A DNA stretch of 64,000 nt. Source: Apostichopus japonicus (taxonomy: Eukaryota; Echinodermata; Holothuroidea; Aspidochirotida; Stichopodidae). The translations under genes and the position numbers were made by a program. Where the stretch lies: the NCBI RefSeq assembly GCF_037975245.1, contig NC_092581.1:17468303-17532302 (forward strand), in the 5' to 3' direction. The stretch's first letter is position 1, and the number at the start of each line of letters is the position of its first letter. The notes beneath the pieces are model-generated. The model saw only the letters and a program-made list of their open reading frames with translations, was not told the origin of the DNA and made no database searches. This document shows positions 24,001-36,800 of the stretch, piece by piece.

Positions 24001-26956
24001 AATGGTTATTGTCTTTAAGTGGGCATTTGTTTGTCTATTGTGATGTTTACATCTATGCACTACATCTCTGTAATTTATTCATGTGATCCTCACACGCACT
24101 TACATCCCACAACAAGAGTCATCCTTGGTACCATCTCTGAGCAATTCAATCAAATAACAAAGTATGTTATTCATAACTTTGACAATGATGATGTTAAGAG
24201 CAATGCTCTAATTATGGCAGTGAGAACTCAAAGTTGAAGCGCAGTCACACTCTGTACTGTCTGCTGTATTTTTTTTATACCTTTGTAGACCTGTCCAATA
24301 CGTTTGTGTATGGTACCCATCCAATCGAATACATATCCAATATCTAATCCTACCATAAACTTTGTTTGTATTCATATGATCCATACATATCTATACAATA
24401 TCATATCACAAGACCTACAGTTCTTGAGATTTGTCAGTTATTTTGGGAAATGCTGATATTGTAGCTTGCTTACATTTAGGAGAATGTGTTTTTCCCCCCT
24501 TCCCTCTGCTCTTGGTAGTTTTATATTTGGGGTAGAGTCCTATACTACTTGGAACTGATGTCATCGGTTTGATCTGTCTAATGTCATTTATTGCCAGTTC
24601 AAACAATTTATTCTTTCACCCTCAACAAGTTCAGGAACAACATCAGCTTGTAAAATGTTTGGAATAGTCATAATCCAACCCAATTATCCACAGCCTCACA
24701 TGGAAATATCCATAGCATCACATGGAAATATCCATAGCCTCACATGGAAGTATCCATAGCACCACATGGAAATATCCATAGCCTCACATGGAAATATCCA
24801 TAGCATCACATGGAAATATCCATAGGAAATTCTTCTCCTTTGTGAAGGATATATGCGATGGAAGTGAATTCCTTTGTTCATGGAAATAATGCAAGTTTCA
24901 TTTCAATATTCTGTTAGAATTAGGCCTTACTGTGCTAAGAAGCTTGTAAACCAAACGAAAGTTATGAATATTCACATACCTCAACACAGCCACTCATTAG
25001 TATTCATGTCATCATTAATCAAGCTTAATACACCTTCACTGGTTCCTGTCTACTCACTCGTCAACCCCTTTTAACCTTTTGCTTCATGCCTGCTCTTAAC
25101 TGTTCTTATTTTTATCGTAATCTTTAAATTTTGCATGCTAATAGGTCATTCAGCACTGCACAGGTAAATTTTATCATACAGTTTTTTTTTTAGCCAAGCA
25201 TTACCCTTTTTTATTCTTTTTTACTCCTTTTTTTTTTATTCTACGTTTTTACAAGATTGAGATGTTAGTTTGTTTGTACCATCAATAAACAGTTCATCTT
25301 ATTTTAAGATCATGACGAAACATAGGTACACAAATATCGGCACCAGCACTTATTTTGCAAATCTTATGAAAGGAAGTGATCATCTTGCTTTGAGCTGTCA
25401 TACTGTTTGTAAATGTGTCATCGGTTTGGGTAATGCGGATTGTTCTTTAAATTGTTTGAACCAAGGGTTCACAGAAAGTAATCTCTGCCTCACTACACCA
25501 TACATTAAGCAGAATATCTGGATAGGTGCATTTTAATATGGTCTCAAGCTGGGAGAAATGGGTCTCTGTTTTGGGTCAAAGCTATTACTCAGACACATGA
25601 AGAAATAAGAATAAGTAAAAATTGAAATGTTGGATTAAAATACTTTTATGTTTGGTACCCCGCTGTGTTAGAACAACATCATCTCTGCATGTTCCATATT
25701 CAAAAAAAGTCATTAACAGTATTAACATGGGAGCACAGGATGCCTCATTACATAGTCATTTCTTTCTACCGTTCTCAAGCAGAATCTAAACAAACTAAAT
25801 GGCTTAACTAACTGATTAATTTATTTAATATTTGCTGGGTCTTGCATGATATAAGAAATCAGGGTTTCATGAAAACCTTTTGAGTGTCTATTTTGGTGTT
25901 TTGTGGCAATTACTTACTTTCACCACTGACCTTTAGAGCATAGATTTTGGCATAACATGCCTTGTATTCAACATGTTGTTTGTATTTACAGATACACGCA
26001 CACACAAAATGAAAAAGCAGATCTCTCTGCAGCTTAGTTAGCCTTTGTATTCTTTGACAAAACAACAGAAATTCAACATAGTATTAGATCAAAACTGTTA
26101 TAATGCTCTTTTGTATCTGTGGCAGTTCTCCAGAAGCCATTTATATGTTGTTTCGTGCTATCAGTGTAAAGACACTGGCCGGCTCTTTCAATGACTTATC
26201 CAAAGTAGAATAATAATTAGAGAGAAAAGAAGAGAACAACATGTTAAATGGAGAGGTTTACTGGATGAAGTAGGTCAGGTTAAAGAAGGAAAAATAATTC
26301 CTTACTGTGAACTGCTGGAAGAAGTTAATGAATTTGTTTTGGTCATTTCTCAGCAAAGGTGATAAAATTTGCATATTTTTAAATTTGTCTGAAGGTTTGC
26401 ACCTCTTATCAGAATGGCTTTAAGACAGGCTGATTGTAGATTTAAAAGGTTTTTTTTTTTTGAAACGGTTAAAATTTTTGGTGGAATGCCTTAAAAATAT
26501 CTATGCTTTGGAGGTCCAGTGGTTTCTGTCACGCTTTTCTACTTTCTCTGCTTTGGATGTAACCTTTGGGTTTCAGGTGATACGTCGATGCCACCACCAT
26601 CCAAACCTTGCTAAACCATCACGTACGGCTTCCCCTCGCCGAATTAACCCTCAGGGTAAGGTTAGTAGAACCAACATTCCCTTCTCCATCTCCCATGCTT
26701 CCCTGGTTCCATTGACAATTTTATTGCTTTGATCTGGTGAGAGATTGTTTGTTTTTGTTGCAACCTGGAATAGCTCTTCTTACATTTGCTTACAGTTTGT
26801 GACTTCTTGAATTTTGACTTTGGGTTTTCAGTAAAATAAATAGAAACAATTATCCTCCTTGTTACCCTCTCATTGTAATAAGCAATAGTGTTCCTTCAGA
26901 AGATTGCTAGAGTTTTACACCAATGATTACTGACTGAAGTGGAATATAGCTCTACC

Positions 26957-27017
<61 letters not shown>

Positions 27018-30000
27018 CTGAAAAGCTGCCTTAAAGTGGACAGCTATGCATTAGCTTGAAGAAGGAGCAAGAAGAATATCTTGCTCCAATTACTATCAAG
27101 GAATGAAATGGATTCTGTCACATAATCATGATATGGTCCCTTACATTCACACGTAAGAGAATGGAACCTTAGCTGATTAGATAAAATGGATGTTTGTCTA
27201 TAGGTAAAGCTCTAAATATTTTCATAAATTTGAAGATTTCCCTGTGATTAATTTCTCAGCAGCACTGTAGTTTTGCCAGAGTGTGCTACCTTGATTGACA
27301 GAATGTTATTGTGATCCTTTTACCAACCGATTATAAAAAGATTTATGCATCTGTGCAGCACGAAATGCGCCGAATAGACATGTTTTATCTGCAAGTTTGT
27401 CATTTGCCTGATGCATCAGTATAAATTGTGGTTTGTGTATTGTTGCATTTGTTTTGAGTGAGCAAGAACTGCTATCAAAATTCCAACAGAAGAAGACAAA
27501 GATATAATATGAGGGGAAAATAATGAATATGCATGTATGTTGTGATGGATCAGCTGATTGGTTATTAGAAATAGGAATATCTTGCCGTATCACTGGTTTG
27601 ACTCAAGTCACATAATATTCCCAAAAGAGAAAACTTCACTCTGACTCATGTAAATTTTTGGGGAGGGGGAAAAATTGTATCTGGCCATGTATTTGTTAAG
27701 GGCCAGAAACCACTAAACTTAAAACATTATTCAGAGTGTGTCCATCTTTATAGGTTAGCTGGGAGAAGATGTGACAATTAACATGGTTGTGTTATAGTTT
27801 AATAATCTAGTAATCTTAGGATAAATGGAAATGAAACACATGGCAAATAAGCAATTAAAAAAAAAGGCTTTTTAGCTGGAAAATGGCAAATGAAGCTTCA
27901 TATACAATCACAAGGTGTTCTTTATTTACTAAGTAAAATAAGTATTTCAGATAGTTTTAATATTGAATTTTGAAGATGGTAGATTAAATATTTAGGTCCT
28001 ACCGATAGTACCAATTAAGTACTTGTGATTGAATGATGTCCTCGTAGGGTTGGGACTTCATCAAAATTTATGAATCAGCATTTCAGATACTGTCCAATCG
28101 TATTTCAGCTTTATGATGACACAAGAATATGACTCAGAACATGGGTAAATCTTCATAATCAAATTTTACAGCGTGAATATAAACTTTTATTCTAGGTTAA
28201 AATTTGTATTAAACAGGCCATTAACATAACATTTTTTTTTCCGGCCTTGTTTTTGTCCTGTCAAGCAAGCTCTTATTACTCTTAATGCTGCTTTCTATAT
28301 TTATGAAGGCCAGCTGCATTGATTTTATTTTGCAGGTTTTTTTTAATTTTCTGTTTATAGAGAATGCTCTTTTGATTTTGCATGCAACCCAATTTCATTT
28401 AGTTTACATTTTTCATCTATTCATGATTATCTATTTTATATCTGCTACACTCATTTTTCAAACGTGACATGTAATGCAGATAATGTTATCAAATAATATA
28501 AAATATAAAAGCATTTCAATTCATCATCATATTTATGACTTACTATTATTTCGTAACTTATTTCTGTGACTTCGATTGAGACATGCAGTTTTGTGATTGT
28601 TGTGATGTTTGAAATGTGCGTGGATTGGCTTTATCATATTTCAGAAATATATTTGTGCATGTTTTCATTGTTTTGAAACAAATTTAAACAGATTTGTTAG
28701 GGATGCTAATTTTTTATACATGAAATATCTGTTTACCAGTGTTTCTGAATGAAAGACAAAGTGTTCCAAAGAAAAGTCAACATCATAACAGTGTGAAGAA
28801 TTGTTGTTATTGATATGAACGTCAGGAAGTAAGATAAAAAAGAAGAATTGTTTTGTACCAACTGTTTGTAGAGAAATAATTTGTGGAAGTTTATCATTTT
28901 GTATCACATTTAATACTGGAGAACAAGCTTATTGTATCCTTTTTCAATTTTTCTTTTTTTTACAATAAATGTGGATCTTATCAGTTAAGATTGTAAATTG
29001 AAAGTGAATCACTTGGAAGGTGGTGGGGGGGGTGGGGGTGTGGTGGGCTGAGGGAGGTAGTAGGGGACAAAAGGTAGCATTAAACCAAACTGCAGAATTT
29101 GAGGCGAATAAAGGGGAAGGGATGATGATGGAAGGGGGGGGGGGCTGGACAGTAAATTAACAGTGATTATTAATACTGAGCGTTATTGTATGTGTATGAT
29201 TATGATTCATATGAGGCAGTTATAGAATAACAGCATCAAAGTATTCACAAACATTTAACATGACTTAAGCTTTACCGCAAAATTCATCCAGAAAGGTTTC
29301 CAAAATAAAGTCATATTGGATGCTTTATAACTGTGACAGTAATTCTTGTTAACCAAATCACGACCCCTGTAAGGTAAAATATTGGTCGTCAGGCTTAAAA
29401 GATTCAGTCAACTGAAGCACACGAAGACAGGCAAAAAGTTTGTCTGCAGATTATGCGAGACGTTACTTAGAAACCTGCTTCTGAACGTAAACATAAATTA
29501 ACAGATTATCTTCTTCCTTTTCTTCAAGGACATCACGTTGGATTTCAAACTTTGTAATATCTTTTTATCTCTCTCTCTCTCTCTTTTCCTCCTCATCTTT
29601 GCATCCTCTCTTCTCTCAGGTTATTGAGAGGCGGTTTCACTCGCAGGGTTCAAGTCAGGTGTGTGTTTCTCAGTTTCCCACCTGAGTAGCTTTACGTTAT
29701 TGTGTAAGTCAGTCTGCTTATTTTTAAGTAGTATGCAGAAAACTCAACATGACACACCCTAAAGGAAAAAAATATCGTCCAGAGAAATCAAAAGTAAATC
29801 AAGTCCTCCCTGTGCACGAACCTTTCTTGCCAGGGATCAGTTTAGGCAGACTGCTTTAACAGCAATTTTTGAATTTTGAATTCTATTCATCATAATTTCT
29901 ACAGAAGTTATGTATATTATACTTCTGTGCTTTCTCATTTCAAATTTGTCATTCCTAATCTGTGGTTAAACCCAGGATACGGAAAGGCTATGATACAATG

Positions 30001-31623
30001 ATAGACAATAGGGACTTAAATATTTGGAATTATTTCATATTGAAAAGACAAACAAAATATTTGAAAAAAAACTTTTAATGACAAGTTCAAGTAAAGTGTA
30101 TCTTCTTAACCAGTGATTTAAAACTATCCCATTTTATAGGGGATGAGTGCTTCACTTACTTGATATGTTACGGATGGATGTAAATGCTTGGTCACACTTG
30201 TGCAGTTTTGTCAGACAAGTGAAAACACAATGAAGTTTCCATCAGAAAATGGGATGAAAGAACAGTTTGTTGGCATCTCAGTAGCAAACTGTATCGTTCA
30301 AGCTAACAATTTTTATACTGTGAGCAAAATACCAACCCTCCCCCCCCCCATGCCCACCCCTGTGAATTATGAGGGGTGTCTGTGTCATGTAGAGTATAGA
30401 CTGACTTTAAAATTCATTTTGAAAACACATTTGCGAGCTTTTTCATTTATTTGGACGGTGGTAGTTTTGTAGAAAATGTAACTATTATTGGTGCGTTTGC
30501 AATAATTCGTATTTTTTTGAACTGCTCATAATTTCTGATAAAATTTCCCACACTGTGATAGACTGTACGTTTGCCTGTATTCAGTATTGCATTTGAAAAT
30601 GCTATGTTTATTTCGCATGGTTGATAGTACAAACAAAAAAATGCTTTGCATGTCCTTGCACAAGTTTGATTCTGTTGAATGTGCAGCTGCTTCTGCAATG
30701 TTAGTATTGTTATGCTTTTGATTTGCATATATCCTTTGTTTATTTATTGTGCTACAGTTATATGTTCTACCCTTTGTTATCCTTGCCAATTATTTAAATA
30801 TGCATGGTGTCTTTCTGTGTTCCAATATTAGAAGCCTTTTAATCGTTGTGTATCGATCCGGATAAGAGCGGGTGGATGTTTGGTCAATCGGGATAACTTG
30901 CCTTTAAAATTTAAAAACAGATTAAGTTTAAGGATGGCTAATTTTTGTATTCATGTCATATTGGTTTTGATTACATATATTCTTGACTGTGAGCTTCGTT
31001 GCATAAAGAATGGTTAAACGGAGGTTTTACACATTTTACCATTGTGCTAGTAAACTGTGGCCTTCTCCTAGGGACTGAAATCTTGTGATATACATCAAAT
31101 ATTAAATCATTTTCTGAAGTTGATTTCGACTGAAATTGCTTGTCTATCATCGAACGGAAAGTTGGTCTGCTGGTCGCCATGGGAGATAAGTCGTCTCCCT
31201 CTCTGCCATCTCGTGGAATATTTGCTGATTTCTCAGACTACTCTTGTAAATTAAATATCAAATTTCTCTATATTTTACACAGCAGACTGACTTTCACATG
31301 TTTCCAGGCATAAGCTTTTTCCGCGAATTTGCGGAATATCCGTGATTTCTTTTCAACCTCGGGGACAAATACTATTATCCTAACACACTGTAACATACGC
31401 AAACTGGAGCCTATACCGTAATTTTTGCAAAGTTCCGTGATTTTTTTTTTACCCAAGGGCCAAGGCTCATCTTTGTGTTTCACTAGATGCTTACCTTACT
31501 CACGGTAAGTGTCACATCTCAGTGCCTAATCTTATCGTCTTTTACTCTCGATAGATTCCCAGTCCAAAATCTGAAAGAAGACGAATCAGCTTACAACAGC
31601 CGAAGAGTGATCACACGGACTGA
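21091..31623 (+). CDS. RABL3: RABL3, Rab-like small GTPase
   Basis: Eight exons (21091-21142, 21378-21469, 21904-22021, 22839-22950, 23110-23254, 23830-23901, 29620-29658, 31555-31623) total 699 bp and encode 232 residues. The Ras fold shows the P-loop GDSGVGKS, then HEYKEGTPSQKSYFVELWDI, HDLTNRKS and the base-specifying GTKMDQ. The NLDC and NAVKLSRYFDKVIE phrases near the C terminus are characteristic of RABL3. The switch II motif reads WDIGGS, so the usual catalytic glutamine is replaced, as in other RABL3 proteins. There is no C-terminal prenylation cysteine; the protein ends KSDHTD. The last two exons are tiny or divergent and lie 5.7 kb and 1.9 kb downstream of their predecessors. Family work links RABL3 to KRAS prenylation and lymphoid development in vertebrates. 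An AATAAA at 32130-32135 is a likely polyadenylation signal. Confidence 0.96.
24685..24825. repeat. 22-bp minisatellite in RABL3 intron 6
   Basis: About six copies of a 22-bp unit built on CACATGGAAATATCCATAGC, differing mainly at one position (GCC or GCA). Each unit contains the near-palindrome ATGGAAATATCCAT. Confidence 0.9.
26960..27012. repeat. (AT)n microsatellite in RABL3 intron 6
   Basis: An uninterrupted alternating AT run of about 50 bp. The rest of the 5.7 kb intron shows no other recognised feature except the 22-bp minisatellite. Confidence 0.95.
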
Positions 31624-33560
31624 GGTCAAAGGTCACTGATCGGTTGATACATCAAGAGAGAGGAGAGACCGTATTCCATTCGGGGTGTGCATTAAGGTGT
31701 AGGAAGACTTACAACTCGGGTTACTCAGATCAGACTACTGATGTGTAGGAGCCTGGCACTGTATCTGTAACATGTAGTTCTTATGCAATTGAGGGACACA
31801 CCAAACTGCAGAACTGTGGTCCATGGAAAAGTTGTGGTTACCATGGAGATTTCTGAGACAATCTCTTCGAAACCTGGTCTCATTTGAGAGTTAGAATTCT
31901 TCTCTTTAGAGACCACTTTGAGTTGAAAATAAAAGTAAATGTTTGCAATCGTAAGATTCTCTTTCGTAATGAACAGAAGAAGAGACTGAATGAACTGAGA
32001 TGGTGGCGGAAACAGGTCACAGAGAAGAGGAATTCTTTGTTGCAATTTTGCTTGTAACAGTTGAACAGTTTAAAGAGCAGATGACTGCAAACTGATGGCA
32101 TATGATTGTAATAATCTAATATGAGAAATAATAAATTTATAAATTAAAACAAAAATCATCATTGTCTGTTTGTCTGCCTTCATTTTCTGACAACAGTTAC
32201 TTAGGTCATATATAACAATTATGAAGGACTCATATGGTAGTGTCATAATCTTGATTAAAGTATGCACGGTTTAATTACCATTTGATACTCTGGGATGAAA
32301 TAGAGACCCTTGAATGTACCAATTTGCTTAGAAGAAGAAAAACAAAAATATTTCAATACATTGTTAAAAATGTGTGTAAATGGGAAAAATAAGCATTCTT
32401 AAAATATATGGCACGTGATAAAGATAATCAGAAATCTTGACCCCCTCAACCCCCATCTGCCTTCCTTGGCCCTAGATCCACCCATCAATGCACCTTGCTC
32501 CTATTCCATTTCCGGCCCTCTGCAACCGCCAACCCCTAGACCAACTTCGCCCACTCTCGAGCAAAGCAGTAAACCTAATACGAGAACCACATTAACTGCC
32601 AATTCATGCAAAATAATTTTCTTCACCAGGATAAAAACTGTTTATTGAATACTCTTGTGTCTGTGGGAACAGTGCACTGCATGAGCGTCACCAGATGTGT
32701 TTTTTGTTGTTACAAAACTGTTAGTAATTAAACTATGTTTTAAAGTCGGAGGCGATACAAATGTGCATAAAATGTTCATGCAAATTTCTGAATATGTTCA
32801 TATAGAAATGTTCTCTATAACGGCTGGCAATAGTTTGGAGAACTGTTTATTGTGCATTTTAAAATGGAAAAAAAAAGAAAGAAAAATACTCATTTAATTG
32901 ATGAAATAATGAGTGATATGAAATTATATCGTTTAAACCTTGTCATGCTGTGATAACAAACTTAACCAAATCTGGGTGGTTTTTGATCACAAATGAATTT
33001 GGGTCCAAGAATTAAGCAAGGAAGGATGACATATGACTACCTCAAGAAGTAGTGTTGAATGATGACAGGCCCGTAACCAGGAAGTCTGAAAGGGGACTAA
33101 CAATTCAGGCGAGGATTCCTACTCTTGTCAAAACTATAACGAAATATATTACATTATAATATTCATAAAGCAGTAATAAATGTTGCCAGACACGTAGCTA
33201 GGAATTCTGAGAACGAGCCGGCTCCACCAAATTATTGAGGGATACCAACATTTTATGGAGGGACACAATACTCGTGTTCTGTAAGCCTTTATGAACTTTC
33301 TTTTACACATGATCGTGGCACCGATGGGGGCTCAGTAGTTTTCAAGGGGAGGGGGTATGGGACGCCCCCTGTACCCGATCTGGCTAAGGGCCTGAATGTT
33401 GGCTTATGTCGGTTCATCCTGAGCCATTTGCTTTTTCATAAAATTACTCAAATGACATTCCCCTTGCATCGGAAAAACGTTGGTTCTCTTGGTTGCTATG
33501 GGGTCATCGTGATGTAGGATAATTCCAACACAGTAAATATTGCTGTAAAGTGCGTCGGGT
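31624..33560. other. RABL3 3' flank and convergent intergenic region
   Basis: RABL3 and the minus-strand receptor gene point toward each other across this interval. It contains the likely RABL3 polyadenylation signal at 32130-32135. No coding exon was seen; short open frames here lack domain features. Confidence 0.5.
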
Positions 33561-33581
33561 GTTTGTTTATTTGTCCGTTCA

Positions 33582-33832
33582 TTAGTTGAAGACTGTATCG
33601 CTACCTTCTGTGTCGGTTCTCTTTAATTCTTTGTAGGTTATCGGCTTTTTCAACTCCTTGCTCTCAGTGGGCAGATGGTCGTACCGTTCCGATATTATCG
33701 ATCTTTTACGATGCAGGACCCGTTTGTTGTGATACTTTATTCGTATCAGAAACGCAATGACAACAATAACGACAGCAACGATAAATGTAAGCAAGAAAAT
33801 TAGTTGTGGATTCATCGAGGTTGACTCATCGA
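33582..33832 (-). CDS. Receptor final exon: transmembrane helix and cytoplasmic tail with two YxxL motifs
   Basis: The exon starts after a pyrimidine-rich acceptor in phase 1 and encodes 83 codons including the stop. A short stalk (DESTSMNPQ) leads to a strongly hydrophobic segment of about 21 residues (FLLTFIVAVVIVVIAFLI), then basic residues (RIKYHNKRVLHRKR) that fit the positive-inside rule. The tail contains YDHL and YKEL, separated by 12 residues; the second lies in ITYKEL, which fits the ITIM pattern [ILVS]xYxx[LV]. Whether these tyrosines are phosphorylated is unknown. Confidence 0.88.
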
Positions 33833-36800
33833 CTGTGAAAGAAAAATGAATAATCGTTGCTTCATGATAATGATAAAAAATGAATATAAAACTGGCTTTC
33901 AAACATGATTAGTTTTGTAGCGCATCCTTAAAAGTAATAATAACACACGCCACTAGTCAGGCATGTATCCAACCCCTATCGCTCAACCTGTTCACCCTAA
34001 CACAACCCTACCCCTCAACATTTCACCAACCAAAACCCCATCCTCAACTTTTCAGCCCCCTCCCAAACACACATAAAAGAACAGTAGTTATCATGTTAGC
34101 CCAACCTTTCTTGACCTAATTATAGACCTTCTTTATAGCCGAAACATGCCTCAGAATGCCTCATTTTACGTTTATTTTTCTTTTCGTTTATTATCTTTTT
34201 CACTCCACACCGGCTTCAATCACCACAGTTTAAAACCTCTCCTTTTTAAAATCCTTGATCCGTACCTTCTATAGTCATGACCAGGGGCGTTGCCAGAGTA
34301 CTATACATGGGAGAGGGGAGGGGTTAGTGCCATGTTTTTCCGACTAAACAGAGGAAAATACCGACAAGAAGTGTTGATTAACGAGATGGGGGGGGGGGGG
34401 AGGATTCCAGTGGACAGGGGTCCGCTGAAGGCTGATGATCCCTTAGACTGGTGCAGAACATGGCTGAATGGAGGGGGGGGGGGTGAAAGCCACACACCGC
34501 TTTAGATACGGCCCTGTTCATTACGACTATCGTCAGGACAGAATTTAACTTTGGAGGCCACAGTCCCATGAGACACTCAAGGTAGTCATTGTAATTATGA
34601 TAAAGTGAATCCAGGCGCGTAGTTAAATGTGTGCTTGTCAATAAGAATTAGCTGAATAGATATTCGAATTACGTTTCTCCTCAAAGCACCCTTACTCCTC
34701 TCCCCCCCCCTACTCCCCCATCTAGCTCACCCCTCGCCTATACCGACAACAATAATCCATGCTCCTATAGCATCTGATGCCCAATTTGAATTGAATGGGG
34801 ACAGCATCAGTTGAAATTACTTTCCTGTTTTATGGCTAATTTAGTAGACCTCCACATGAAGCATTTCGTCTTAGAATATAATTGTTCATTTGTTTAGGAC
34901 TACATTGAATATGAAAGGATCCTGGTCAGAACATGCCCACATTCCAGTTATTATGCACTAGTTTTTGCGTCATTCAGGGGCGTAGCGAAGGGGTTTTTGT
35001 TGGGGGGTGTGGAGAATTTGATTTGCCGACGGATCTGGAAGTGGTGACTGAAATGGGGGAGGGGTCTAATTTTTAGTTTTGAAACGTCCTTAGATGCAAT
35101 CTGATGTATATTTTAAGTCAAATTTGATTTGCCGACGGATCTGGAAGTGGTGACTGAAATGGGGGAGGGGTCTAAGGGGAGGGGGTCTACCCCTCCCCTT
35201 TGGAAAAATTAGTTTGAACGTCCTTAGATGCAATCTGGTGCATATTTTAAGTCAAATTTGGCACGGAAGAAGCTCCCGTTCTCCTTTTTCTATTCAGCTT
35301 TCCTTCTTTCTTCCCCTTCCGCTCTCTTCACCTTTTCTCCTTTTGCCGACAGACCCAAAAATTTGCCGACAGCGACCAAATTATTGGGGGGGTGTGACAC
35401 CCCCCCCACACCCCCCCCCGCTCGCTACGCCCCTGGCGTCATTTACTTTATTGTAACGTATTCTATATTTTCTCTGCATACTTAGCCTTTCTTACCCATG
35501 AGATATTTATAAATATAATGATGTGATATTCAACTAACAATGTCAGTATTTAAAAAACCACCATATATCGCGCCATAGTTGCCAAAAGTATCCCCTGTCA
35601 TTAGACTATGCTGATTATAACACTTACATTTGTCACAATACAAGCTGATTGGTCGGTCGTCTGTAACATGGCCACTGGCATCCACAACTAGACATTCGTC
35701 GAGGGAATCAGCGTCTTTCGGACAAGCATAAGAGTATTTTGGCACCACTAATCCATTGCCAAATTCACTGTCCGTATCATAGTTTCTATAACTCCCTTCC
35801 CCAACTAACTTATCACAAATCAGCTTCGGTGTGATATAACCATGTTCGAAGGTATCAGACACTGCCCGCCAATGAACGCCGTCGAAAATTTCTAAACGAC
35901 CAACTTTTGGAGATGTACCGTTCATGAGTCGGAGGGCAAACTTTTCTGTTTTTTTTTTTTAAAGGAACAAAATAAAAAAGAATAAGAAGAAAGGAGAAAA
36001 AGTAACAAAATACTGAATCATCAGAACAAGAAGTTATTGGGGTCTTTCAACTCCTTCGCCAAATCAGATATATAGTCTCAGTTTGTGTTTATTTGAATGT
36101 GCTCTCAAAATGTCAGGAAATCGACAATTTTTCAAGTTATGGTTCACTTCTAATAGAATTATACAACGTACGTGTTATAGGACGAAAATTTGCATCATGA
36201 ACCACTTTGTTCTTACAACAACCATCATTTATAGATCATTTAGTTTTAAGTGATCATTTCTTACCTGGATTTTCACAAACCACGGTCCCTATGGCACCAG
36301 ACAGACATGTCTCCTTAGCAACCGTGCGAGGGCAGTCTTTGATAGATTTCTCATCTCCCGTGCACTCGACTCTATGATAAATCGCCTTTTCATTATTTGT
36401 CATATCTTTGCTTATATTTACTGCTCCTGCGTAACCCAACTGCCGACAGACCACATGACCAGACTGGCGTGTCCAGCCGTTTATACATACTGCGCCCCAT
36501 TGTCCGTTGTTATATATCTCGATTCGTCCTGAAGAAGGTTCACTGTCAGACACCTTTGAGTTGATCAAACGAACGGACCATTCGTTGGCTGTCTCGTCTT
36601 AGAGAAAACGACAACAACAACAAATCAATAATAGAAAACAATTTAATTGAAATAACAGAACAATAATAAATATCAAATCCAATCAGGCATATAGACCTAT
36701 ATCATGATAGAGAAATTGGTGAATTTCGATTTGCATAGGCAGATAAAATAGGTCCATCATCGCTTTATCCCTGAAAATTATTTCACCCGAGCCTCGATCT

